Positions 51,110-58,219 of a DNA stretch of 58,466 nt are shown here, piece after piece. Position numbers and translations under genes: made by a program. The stretch is taken from the NCBI RefSeq assembly GCF_000383875.1, contig NZ_KB912886.1:1-58466 (forward strand), written 5' to 3'. Below the pieces are notes generated by a model. The model had not been told where the DNA came from. It saw only the letters and a list, made by a program, of their open reading frames with translations, and did not search any database. The stretch is from Caldibacillus debilis DSM 16016. Lineage in GTDB: Bacteria; Bacillota; Bacilli; Bacillales; Caldibacillaceae. The first letter of the stretch is position 1, and each line of letters starts with the position of its first letter.

Positions 51110-52108
51110 CTTTCCCCCCTCCTCTTTTGTAGATTAAATAGAGGAAGAAAGGGACCCCGATCAAAGACGTGACGACCCCGACCGGCGTCTCGAAGGGATA
51201 GTTCAAGAAACGGCTGAGGATATCGGCAACGGCCAAAAAAACGGCTCCGAGAACGCCGGCGCAAGGAATGATCCACCGGTAATCGGCGCCAACCAAGAAT
51301 CGGGTGATATGGGGGATGATCAGGCCCACGAATCCGATATTGCCGGCCAAAGCGACGGAGATGCCGGTCAAAAGGACGACGCTGGCGACGGCCATCGCCT
51401 TGACCAGCTTCGTCCGCTGCCCCAAGCCCACGGACACTTCCTCGCCCAGCGAGAGGATCGTGATCGAACTGGAAATCATGAGGGCGAGGGCGATACCAAC
51501 CAGCGCAAAAGGCACCGCGAGTTTGATCAGGCCGGGGTCCATCTGGTGAAGCCGGGCATTGTACCAAAAACTCACGTTTTGGGACACTTGAAAATAGGAG
51601 GCCATGGCGGCTGAAACGCTGCTCAGGAACGTTCCGATAATGGTGCCGATGATCGCCATGCGGACCGGGGACATCCCGTTCGGCAGGAGCGACGCGAGCC
51701 CGAAGACGATGCCCACGGCGAACAGCGAGCCAATCAGCGAATACAGGATCATGGCCAAGGAAGAGGCCTCCGGCTGGACGATCATACAAAGGGTTATGGC
51801 GAAAACCGAGCCGTCGGAGACCCCATGATCGAAGGGGATGCAAGATAGTTCCTGGTCATTCCTTGCATGATGGCCCCCGAGATGGCCAGGAACGCTCCGA
51901 TCAAAAGCGCGCCGGCCGCCCTCGGCAGCCGGGAATGCATCACGATTTGATGGTTCACGTTGTCCGGATCAAAATGGAAAATCGCATGCCAAACGGTCAG
52001 CGCATCGATATTTTTTGCCCCATAGAGAATGGAGGCGGTGACGGCGGCCGCCATGGCGAACGGAGCAAGCCAAAGGATGAGGGCCGGCGACGAAATCTTT
52101 GCTCCCAT
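51102..52108 (-). pseudogene. Iron-siderophore ABC permease FeuB-like, 1-nt frameshift
   Basis: Two frames make one FecCD permease. The first ~97 residues (ATG at 52108 through HSRLPRAAGALLIGAF and GMTRNYLASPSIMG) run into a stop. The other frame restores the family sequence GVSDGSVF and runs to the end, including GNIGFVGLIIPHITRFLVG. The break lies at the four-base G run (51821-51824 on the plus strand); one more G would give ATG-GGG-GTC-TCC and an intact protein of about 335 residues. Either a true mutation or a homopolymer sequencing error. Confidence 0.9.
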
Positions 52109-52128
52109 TGTGCTGCCCGCCCCGTTTT

Positions 52129-53118
52129 TTATTCGTTGCCCAGTTTCTCCACGGCAGCTTTCAAGAAGTGGATTTTACTCCATGCCGTACCGCCTTGTGC
52201 GAGGGGATCCACCACATTGACAAACACCTTATTGTTTTTGACCGCATTGATGCTTTGCCAAATCGGATTCTTTTGCAAGTTTTCCAGTGCGTTCGGCTGA
52301 TCCTTGTTCTCGTCTTCCGAAAACTGCACAAAGATATAATCCGGATTCATTTCGCTGAATTTTTCCAAAGAGATCATTTCCTGGGCCTTTGCCTGTTTGA
52401 TCTCTTGAGGCGCCGTCAGTCCCAGATCCATGTACAGCGAGGGGTTGAAAAATACGTCTTCCGGATAGATCATGATATTGCCGTTTCTGATGCGGACGAT
52501 GACGACTTTTTTCTCCTTCAGCCGGTCGCCCAGCTTCGCTTTCGCCTCCGCCAAATCATCCTTATACTGTTGCAGCGCTTGCTCCGCGGCGTCTTGTTTG
52601 CCTGTCAGTTCCGCAAGAAGGCGCAGGTTCGCTTCCCAGTTGGTCGAAATATGGGAAACGGGAATGGTCGGAGCAATTTTTTCCAATTTCCCGATCACAT
52701 CCGGCGGGAATTTCGTCGTGGCAAAGATGACATCCGGTTTCAGCTTCAGGATGGTTTCCATGTTCGGCTGCGCCTTTTCACCGATGGATACGGTGGAGCC
52801 TGTAATTTCTTTAAACATGTCCGGGAACTTGCCGCCGACCGTGATGCCGCCGAGGGGTTTGACCCCTAGCACAAGGGCGTCTTCCATCGTCTCCATGCTG
52901 CCGGTGATCACGATTCTTTCCGCTTTTGCGGGAACGGTGTATGTTTTTCCAAGGTAATCGATGGTCCTTGTTTCATTTTCGTCCGCTTTCTTTTCTTGAC
53001 CGGCGGCGTTGCCGTTTTCCGCCGATTTCTCCGGTGCGGAGGATGATTTCGCGCCGCAGGCTGTCAAAAGCAGAATGAGCAAAACAAGAAGACTAAAATG
53101 AAACCATTTCCTTTTCAT
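52129..53118 (-). CDS. Iron-siderophore binding lipoprotein FeuA-like
   Basis: A 329-residue periplasmic-binding-type lipoprotein. The signal peptide ends in the lipobox LTAC (Cys21); a Ser/Glu/Asn-rich linker (~22-50) is followed by a class III binding fold with KAERIVITGSMETMEDALVLGVKPLG and NMETILKLKPDVIFAT. This is the cell-surface receptor that hands ferri-siderophores to the permease pair downstream. A perfect Fur box lies over its promoter, so expression should rise under iron starvation. Close to FeuA/YfiY types; bacillibactin or a similar catecholate ligand is inferred from the neighbours. Confidence 0.93.
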   Translation of the reverse strand: MKRKWFHFSLLVLLILLLTACGAKSSSAPEKSAENGNAAGQEKKADENETRTIDYLGKTYTVPAKAERIVITGSMETMEDALVLGVKPLGGITVGGKFPDMFKEITGSTVSIGEKAQPNMETILKLKPDVIFATTKFPPDVIGKLEKIAPTIPVSHISTNWEANLRLLAELTGKQDAAEQALQQYKDDLAEAKAKLGDRLKEKKVVIVRIRNGNIMIYPEDVFFNPSLYMDLGLTAPQEIKQAKAQEMISLEKFSEMNPDYIFVQFSEDENKDQPNALENLQKNPIWQSINAVKNNKVFVNVVDPLAQGGTAWSKIHFLKAAVEKLGNE

Positions 53119-53153
53119 GATCGGTTTCAGGTCCTCCTCCTAATCTATGATTA

Positions 53154-53168
53154 TGATAATGATTATCA
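53154..53168. promoter_or_regulatory. Fur box upstream of the feuA-like gene
   Basis: TGATAATGATTATCA, a perfect 7-1-7 Fur inverted repeat, just downstream of a minus-strand TATAAT (53175-53180). The -35 region is poor, which fits a promoter that needs an activator such as Btr. Confidence 0.92.
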
Positions 53169-53220
53169 TTTTCGATTATAAGGCTGATTCTCCTTTTTGA
53201 CCATGGACGGTATCCGGAAT

Positions 53221-53358
53221 TCATTTTGGACAATTTCCAGAAAAAGAAGGAGGTGACGGCCATGGTTAAAAGCGTATCAAATTTCATTTTGGACGATCTC
53301 CGGACCGTTCGCTGAAGTCTTCTTGTCCCAAAATCATTTTGGACAATCTTCAGAAAAG
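53221..53358 (-). repeat. Three direct repeats, candidate Btr operator
   Basis: TCATTTTGGACAATTTCCAG (53221), TCATTTTGGACGATCTCCGG (53284) and TCATTTTGGACAATCTTCAG (53334), all in one orientation, 63 and 50 bp apart; in feuA orientation they read GTCCAAAATGA. They lie upstream of the feuA-like promoter, the third overlapping the 3' end of the btr-like frame. AraC-type regulators bind direct repeats, so they are likely activator sites. Confidence 0.75.
53262..53315 (+). CDS. Possible 17-residue peptide
   Basis: MVKSVSNFILDDLRTVR, preceded by AAGGAGGTGA at ideal spacing, antisense to the feuA upstream region. The strong ribosome site is the only support; part of the frame is the second direct repeat, so it may be chance. 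No promoter was identified. Confidence 0.15.
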   Translation: MVKSVSNFILDDLRTVR

Positions 53359-54044
53359 AGCTTTAGGGATTCGTCGATGATCCGGTCATGGGCGCAGGCC
53401 GAATATTCCACCCATGGATCCGAAGGGATCAAATACACCCGGTTGTTCCGGACCGCCTTCAATTCCTGCCAAGGCATGGAATATTGCAGCGTCTTCCAAT
53501 AGGCCAGCGTTTCATCCTCCTGCCGGACCAACAGGAGCAAGCGGTCGGGATCCCATTCGGCCAACTGTTCGACGGAGACCGGCCGGTCATAGACGGCACG
53601 GTCACAACCATAGGCGGGCGTGAAGGGCAAATCGCGGAAAAATACTTCCGACATGCTGCGATTGCAGTAAACGAACAAATTTTGTTTTGAGATCCGGACA
53701 ATGAGGAATCTGTCATCCTTCACCGCGGGTATTAACCGCGCTCTGGCCAGCTTCACCTTCCGGTCATAGGTTTGCAGCCAATGCTCCGCTTCCTTCGTTT
53801 CGCCCAAAAATTCGGCGGTCATCAACAATTGCTCCCGCCAATTTTTTTCCCACGGAACGTAAAAAACGGGGCCGGCCTGTTCCAGCCGTTCCTTCTCTTC
53901 GGCATCCAACTCATCCGTGCTGATCACCACATCCGGGCGGGCATGGAGGAGGGTTTCGATATTGGATTCCCAATGCAGATTTCGGCGGTAAGCGCTGAGA
54001 TGCACGGCAATATCCGTGCGGTACAGCTTATAGTAATAGGGCGT
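53334..54044 (-). pseudogene. btr: Substrate-binding half of a Btr-like regulator
   Basis: The frame continues directly, without shift, from the AraC half after an in-frame TGA at 54045-54047. It encodes TPYYYKLYRTDIAVHLSAYR and then a class III binding domain (NIETLLHARPDVVISTDELD through IPSDPWVEYSACAHDRIIDE) like that of B. subtilis Btr, which senses ferri-bacillibactin and activates feuABC. Without readthrough this half is untranslated unless an internal GTG (54005) is used; no ribosome site supports that. Joined to the AraC half it would give a 546-residue protein, about the size of Btr. Confidence 0.85.
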
Positions 54045-54974
54045 TCATTTCGGGTGAAGCGGCGCGGCGTAGGGAATCATCTTGAGGGCGAGCAGCTGTC
54101 CGATCACCGGGGTTCGGTAGGCCGCGATTTTCCGGCGGCGTCTTTTCATGTAAACCGTCGGCGCGATTCCGACTTTCTTCTTGAATTTGCGGCTGAAATA
54201 AAATTCATCGTGGTAACCGACCTGATGGGCGATGTCACGGAGCCGGGCATTCGGCTGCGCCATGAGTTCTTTCGCCTTGTTGAGCCGCAGCTCGGTCAAA
54301 TAATCGATGGCGCTGATCCCGTACGTTTTTTTAAACAGATCGACAAAATACTTAGGGCTGATTTTCGCGATGCGGGCCAGCTGCTCAATCGTCAAGTTCT
54401 CGTTGAAATAACGCTCCATGTAGTTTTTCGCCGCCTCCAGCGCCGTTTGTGATTCCCCGGAACGAAGGCTGCGGCTCTTCATGGCACGATAGAGCAATTC
54501 CTGGAAAATGAGCTGGCTGCGAAAGCGTTCCAGTCCGTCTCTGCTGTGCCAATGGCGGAAAACCTCCTCACACAAGGAAACAAGTTGGTCATCGGGGGTG
54601 ATCGCTCCCTTCAACGGAAATGAATCTTCTCTTTCCATGTTTTGCACGCGTTCGCATCCTTGATCCGTCGCCCGAAACACGTCGAATTTGAAAAGAAAGA
54701 TCTTCAGTTCCCCCGGATCGTCTGCCTCGGCCCCGTAAGTCCCGCCGGGCGGGCATATATAAACGGCGCCCTGGTGCAGCCGGTATTCATCTTTGCCCAG
54801 CATCAACCGTCCCCGTCCCTTCTCCACGACGAAAAGAGCATGGGAAGCGGCGAGCTGCTGCCCGATCCGCCAATTGCCGTCACCTTTTATGCATTCCAAA
54901 TCCCGAAGCCGAAACAAGAATTCGTCCGGTGAAATTGCAACGATTTTCGGTTTGGCCCCTTCATGGCGAAACAT
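54045..54974 (-). CDS. btr: AraC-type DNA-binding half of a Btr-like siderophore regulator
   Basis: About 309 residues: an N-terminal cupin-like sensor region (~1-160) and two helix-turn-helix motifs in the AraC domain (TIEQLARIAKISPKYFVDLF and LRDIAHQVGYHDEFYFSRKF). The protein ends at TGA shortly after APLHPK, exactly where the binding-protein domain begins in full-length Btr-type regulators. The ATG at 54974 follows AAGG; a GTG 9 nt upstream is too close to that site. It has its own Fur-controlled promoter (-10 at 55132-55137). The truncated form could still bind DNA but should lack ligand sensing through the missing domain. Confidence 0.85.
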   Translation of the reverse strand: MFRHEGAKPKIVAISPDEFLFRLRDLECIKGDGNWRIGQQLAASHALFVVEKGRGRLMLGKDEYRLHQGAVYICPPGGTYGAEADDPGELKIFLFKFDVFRATDQGCERVQNMEREDSFPLKGAITPDDQLVSLCEEVFRHWHSRDGLERFRSQLIFQELLYRAMKSRSLRSGESQTALEAAKNYMERYFNENLTIEQLARIAKISPKYFVDLFKKTYGISAIDYLTELRLNKAKELMAQPNARLRDIAHQVGYHDEFYFSRKFKKKVGIAPTVYMKRRRRKIAAYRTPVIGQLLALKMIPYAAPLHPK

Positions 54975-55114
54975 CTGTTCCACCGTCCTTCGTTATTTCT
55001 GCTTCCGTCCGATGCAAGCAAGCCCTTCCACTTTCGTTGAAAAGGTTTTTGGGAACGTTTGGTAGTGTGGCAGGGGAAATACGATCCACTCGTTTGAAAG
55101 AAAGATCCAATAAT

Positions 55115-55129
55115 TGATAATGATTATCA
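55115..55129. promoter_or_regulatory. Fur box upstream of the btr-like gene
   Basis: TGATAATGATTATCA, identical to the 7-1-7 box upstream of the feuA-like gene, 2 bp downstream of the btr -10. Confidence 0.93.
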
Positions 55130-55131
55130 TT

Positions 55132-55161
55132 ATTATATAAGAGTATCCCGTTGGAAAGCAA
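55132..55161 (-). promoter_or_regulatory. btr promoter
   Basis: On the minus strand TTGCTT (55156-55161), 18-bp spacer, TATAAT (55132-55137), directly next to the Fur box. Confidence 0.75.
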
Positions 55162-55313
55162 TTTTGAAGTACAGTCATGAATCGAAGTTGCGCTTTCCAC
55201 AACACATTCGAATCTATGAAAAATCACACCGTCGCCGCCCAGTCGCAAGTTAGGGACAGCTGATCCGGAAAAGGCAACGGGCGGCGAATGGGAAATCAGC
55301 CCTTCTTCAGCCA

Positions 55314-55356
55314 GAAAAATAAAACAGGCAATCATTCCCATGCGGATGATTGCCTG
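55314..55356 (-). terminator. Terminator, copy 1 of a repeated hairpin
   Basis: CAGGCAATCAT pairs with ATGATTGCCTG; on the minus strand it is followed by TTTTATTTTT. It lies downstream of the 56-residue membrane protein gene. A homologous hairpin lies at 57708-57743. Confidence 0.8.
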
Positions 55357-55423
55357 GAACCATCGGCTAAAAAATAGAGAGGTTTCGTGGTTCTCCGTCT
55401 CCCGAACGCAATCCGGGGCAAGT

Positions 55424-55594
55424 TTACCTGATTCGTTTCGTTTTCGCCTTGCCCAAAGTCATGAGGACGGCAGCAAGAAGATACAGCAGGTGAAAAGAAC
55501 CGAACAGCTGCCAAGCGCCATTCTGTCCGAGCAAATAAAGCCCGAAGGAGATGGCGCAAACAAAAGCGGCGAACATCAGCCATGGCTTTTTCAT
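55424..55594 (-). CDS. Small membrane protein, 56 aa
   Basis: Reads MKKPWLMFAAFVCAISFGLY..., with two hydrophobic segments (~5-25 and ~32-48) and a basic tail KTKRIR, the pattern of a real two-helix membrane protein. It is followed by a terminator on the same strand about 70 bp downstream. No good ribosome site precedes the ATG, possibly because the structured IS-end-like segment has replaced its upstream region. Product unknown. Confidence 0.5.
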   Translation of the reverse strand: MKKPWLMFAAFVCAISFGLYLLGQNGAWQLFGSFHLLYLLAAVLMTLGKAKTKRIR

Positions 55595-55620
55595 GACTTG
55601 GGTGGTTGGGTAGTCGTCAA

Positions 55621-55728
55621 CCTGCCCTGATGCGACACCAATTGAAGGTAGGAGTGCTTAGCACGTTGGTACTACTGGGTAGTCGCAAGCTCTCACTTCA
55701 AACTTCGTCAGAAGTTAAGTGGGAGCAG
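55621..55728 (+). ncRNA. Orphan IS200/IS605 right-end (omegaRNA-like) segment
   Basis: About 108 bp rich in small hairpins: GTGCT/AGCAC, ACTAC-TGG-GTAGT, and CTCTCACTTC pairing with GAAGTTAAGTGGGAG. The order, and in particular GGGTAGTCGCAAGCTCTCAC and AAGTTAAGTGGGAG close to the edge, resembles the structured right end of IS605-family elements, which also encodes the TnpB guide (omega) RNA. No tnpA or tnpB is nearby. Family assignment from memory; moderate confidence. Confidence 0.45.
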
Positions 55729-55756
55729 TTGACTCTCCGCTTTCGGGTGGTACAAT
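55729..55756 (+). promoter_or_regulatory. Promoter of the thioredoxin-like gene
   Basis: TTGACT (55729-55734), 16-bp spacer, TACAAT (55751-55756), 32 bp before the ATG. The -35 begins exactly at the edge of the IS605-like segment. Confidence 0.6.
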
Positions 55757-55787
55757 CTTGATAGAATGAGGAGGGGAGGGAGAATCG

Positions 55788-56342
55788 ATGGCATTGAATG
55801 ACTGGTTTCAAAAGGGGATGACCTACGAACAGTACGTCGGGCAAATGAAGCAGAACAGGGAGGAAATGCTGTCCATCCAGGAACGTTTTTCCTTGCGCCC
55901 GGAAGACAAGGAAAGGCTGGAAACATTGCGGGAAAAAGGGCTCCGGGCAATTGTTCTGACGGAAGACTGGTGCGGCGATGCGATGGTCAACAATCCGATC
56001 CTCATGAAGATCGCCGAAGCCGCCGGAATCGAAGTGCGGTTTTTGCTGCGGGACGAAAATCTGGAACTCATGGATCAATATTTAACAAACGGAAAGTCGC
56101 GGGCGATCCCGATCTACATCTTCCTCGACCGGGAAGGGAAGGAATACGCCGTTTGGGGTTCCCGGGCGCCGGAAGTTCAGCGATTTGTCGACGAGGAGAG
56201 GGCGAAATTGCCCCCGAAGGATGCGCCGGATTTCCCCGAAAAACAGAAAGCGATGTACGGCAAAATGCGGGAAAAATTTTTGCGGGATGAACAGGTATGG
56301 CGGCACATCGCGGACAGTATCATCGCGCGAATCCATCAATGA
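55788..56342 (+). CDS. Thioredoxin family protein (single-cysteine type)
   Basis: A 184-residue thioredoxin-fold protein (Thioredoxin_9-like). The active-site loop reads TEDWCGDA: only the first of the two thioredoxin cysteines is present, so it cannot run a normal dithiol cycle alone. The cis-proline region reads AIPIYIFLD. An N-terminal helical extension (~1-55) and a C-terminal helical tail (~150-184) flank the domain. GGGAGGGAG precedes the ATG. Found widely in Bacillus with unknown partner. Confidence 0.88.
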   Translation: MALNDWFQKGMTYEQYVGQMKQNREEMLSIQERFSLRPEDKERLETLREKGLRAIVLTEDWCGDAMVNNPILMKIAEAAGIEVRFLLRDENLELMDQYLTNGKSRAIPIYIFLDREGKEYAVWGSRAPEVQRFVDEERAKLPPKDAPDFPEKQKAMYGKMREKFLRDEQVWRHIADSIIARIHQ

Positions 56343-56353
56343 TTTTCGAAAGG

Positions 56354-56372
56354 AAGCCGTCCATCGGACGGC
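56354..56372 (+). repeat. Inverted repeat between the two redox genes
   Basis: GCCGTCC-ATC-GGACGGC, a perfect 7-bp stem 12 bp after the thioredoxin-like stop codon, without a T run; likely an mRNA 3' structure rather than a full terminator. Confidence 0.4.
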
Positions 56373-56432
56373 TGTTGCTCGGACGCTTTTGTCGTCCGCG
56401 AATCGATCATTTTTTGAAAGGAAGGGGTCTTT

Positions 56433-57257
56433 ATGGATTCCATTGTTTTAAACAACGGGGTGCGCATGCCCCAATTGGGGTTCGGCGTCTGGAAAATACC
56501 GGACGATCAGGTTACACAGGTCCTTGAAAAAGCCTTCGAAATCGGCTACCGTTCCGTGGACACCGCGCGGATCTACAAGAATGAAGAAGGAGTGGGCCGG
56601 GCCGTCGCCGAAAGCGGCATCCCCCGGGAAGAGCTGTTCATTACGACGAAGGTCTGGAACAGCGACCAGGGGTACGAAAACACGTTAAAGGCCTTCGAAG
56701 CGAGTTTGCAGCGATTGGGCCTGGACTATGTGGATCTTTATCTGATCCATTGGCCGACGCCCAAATACGATCAATATGTGGAAACCTACAAAGCCTTGGA
56801 AAAACTCTATAAAGACGGCCGGGTGCGGGCGATCGGCGTCAGCAATTTCGACATTGACCATCTGGAAAGGATTTTGAACGAATGCGAAGTGGTGCCGGCG
56901 GTAAACCAGGTGGAATGCCATCCCTACCTGCAGCAAAAAGAGCTGAAGGCGTTCTGCAAAAAGCACGGCATCGCCGTCGAAGCCTACAGCCCGCTGATGA
57001 ACGGAAAAGACGCGTTACAGGATGAAGTGATCCTGAAGATCGCGAAAAAATATGGAAAGACTCCCGCTCAAGTGATCCTCCGCTGGCATTTGCAGGAGGG
57101 CGTGATCGCCATCCCGAGGACCGTAACCCCGTCGCGGATGGAAGAAAACTTCCGGGTGTTCGATTTCGAATTAAGCGAGGAAGACATGAAGGAAATCGCC
57201 GCATTGGACCGGAACGTCCGGGTGAATGCGGTGCCGAGCGAATTTAACGTGCGATGA
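56433..57257 (+). CDS. Aldo/keto reductase
   Basis: A 274-residue NADPH-dependent aldo/keto reductase, closest in style to YtbE/YvgN of B. subtilis (AKR5 group). The catalytic tetrad is visible: Asp in GYRSVDTARIYKNE, its Tyr, Lys in ITTKVWNSD and His in LYLIHWPTP. The C-terminal cofactor motif IAIPRTVTPSRMEEN is intact. AAGGAAGGGG precedes the ATG. Such enzymes reduce glyoxal, methylglyoxal and other aldehydes; the substrate here is not determined. Confidence 0.95.
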   Translation: MDSIVLNNGVRMPQLGFGVWKIPDDQVTQVLEKAFEIGYRSVDTARIYKNEEGVGRAVAESGIPREELFITTKVWNSDQGYENTLKAFEASLQRLGLDYVDLYLIHWPTPKYDQYVETYKALEKLYKDGRVRAIGVSNFDIDHLERILNECEVVPAVNQVECHPYLQQKELKAFCKKHGIAVEAYSPLMNGKDALQDEVILKIAKKYGKTPAQVILRWHLQEGVIAIPRTVTPSRMEENFRVFDFELSEEDMKEIAALDRNVRVNAVPSEFNVR

Positions 57258-57262
57258 AGAAA

Positions 57263-57304
57263 GGACCGGATGCGGCTTGCCCGTGTCCGGTTTTACGTTT
57301 TTCC
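57263..57304 (+). terminator. Terminator after the aldo/keto reductase gene
   Basis: ACCGGA...GG pairs with CC...TCCGGT, then TTTTACGTTTTT. Confidence 0.65.
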
Positions 57305-57364
57305 ATGGCGTGGAAAATGAGCGTCAGGATGAAACGGGGGAGGCTCTTGTCCCTTTCATTCTCC

Positions 57365-57707
57365 CTTTTCAGGCGACCTTTACTCAGGTCCTTTTGTCCT
57401 GCTGTCGGTTGCCATCTTCAGAAGTCGTACCGTACGGCCGACCGGGATTAGGGTCCTTACAATCCATTTATGCACCTGCCCAATATTCTGCCATAGCCTT
57501 TGGGTGCTTAGGACTTCGTCTTGTTGTTCAGACTCGTCCGGCTTTCACAGCCTCCGATCGGGTTCGTGTACCTCCGGTCGAGGGTTTGCTCCGGCTTCCT
57601 TAGGACTCCGCCTCACGACGGACACCCTTGCCATCAGCCAACGGCAGGCGCTCACCAGCCTCCGTTCGGGACTTTCCCCTTTAGCACAGCACCCATGCCG
57701 TTCGTAC
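57365..57707 (-). mobile_element. Truncated group IIC intron (domain I part)
   Basis: The minus strand from 57707 reads GTACGAACGGCATGGGTGC, AAAGTCCCGAACGG, GGCAAGGGTGTCCGT, CCTAAGGAAGCCGGA, TACACGAAC and AAGACGAAGTCC in order. These are the conserved domain I blocks I recall from the Oceanobacillus iheyensis group IIC intron. The 5' end follows a terminator hairpin and its T run directly, the preferred target of class C introns. No reverse-transcriptase frame or domain V follows, so only about 340 nt of the 5' part remain. Confidence 0.85.
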
Positions 57708-57743
57708 AAAAATTAGGCAATCATCCGCATTCGAATGACTGCC
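57708..57743 (-). terminator. Terminator, copy 2; insertion target of the intron
   Basis: On the minus strand GGCAGTCAT pairs with ATGATTGCC, then TAATTTTT, and the intron begins at the next base. About 40 bp match the terminator at 55314-55356, including GGTTCC upstream. Confidence 0.8.
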
Positions 57744-57763
57744 CGGAACCATGATCGGATAAA

Positions 57764-57816
57764 AAAGTTTGTGAAGCCAACCGTTCTCATTATTGATGAA
57801 ATGGGGTACTTAGTTA
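57764..57816 (+). pseudogene. istB: Fragment of IS21 istB (Walker B region)
   Basis: Encodes KFVKPTVLIIDEMGYL, matching FVKPTILIIDEMGYL of the larger istB remnant at 42483-43076 in protein and mostly in DNA. Only about 50 bp remain. Confidence 0.75.
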
Positions 57817-58058
57817 CATTTTCTGTTTCTTGAGCAAGAACATGAGCTGAAAGAAAAAACGAAAGTAAAAATAAAAGTCAGTGCGAATTAGGATTTAAAA
57901 GGAAGGGTCTTCCGTCTCATTGATTGAGGAAGCAGCCGATGGGTTTGCTGAAAATAGCTATTCCGCCGAAAGTCAGCCCAACCGTTAGAAACTCTGCAGG
58001 CTGGTGGGCAATCAGTCACGGGACAATCGGACGATACTTATTGCCGGTTCCGGGCATC
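57817..58058. other. Gap before the IS1634-type transposase, no gene seen
   Basis: No frame with a ribosome site. The beginning is AT-rich, the rest mixed. Confidence 0.4.
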
Positions 58059-58059
58059 C

Positions 58060-58105
58060 AAAAAAAGCCCGTCCGCCGGCATGAATCTTTGCAGGGCGGA
58101 CGGAC
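58060..58105 (-). terminator. Terminator-like hairpin on the minus strand
   Basis: GTCCGCC pairs with GGCGGAC over a 17-nt loop; on the minus strand it is followed by GGGCTTTTTTT. No minus-strand gene was found upstream of it. Confidence 0.55.
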
Positions 58106-58192
58106 ATAGACATAAAACGGTTTTCACCCGGCGGCACACTTGCCGTTTGTGTAAAAAAACGGACGGCGCATAGCCGTAAAACGGTTCTCCCG
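58097..58192. repeat. Imperfect direct repeat, two copies of ~33 bp
   Basis: CGGACGG, CATAG and TAAAACGGTT in order at 58097-58130 and 58160-58192. The origin is unknown; possibly part of the flank of the insertion sequence that follows. Confidence 0.5.
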
Positions 58193-58219
58193 ACTTTTAC
58201 AGTTGAAATTGAAAAATTG

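Noticed and set aside
57924-58109. 61-codon plus-strand frame before the IS1634 element
   Set aside because: No ribosome site or recognised domain, and its 3' part is a hairpin and repeat.
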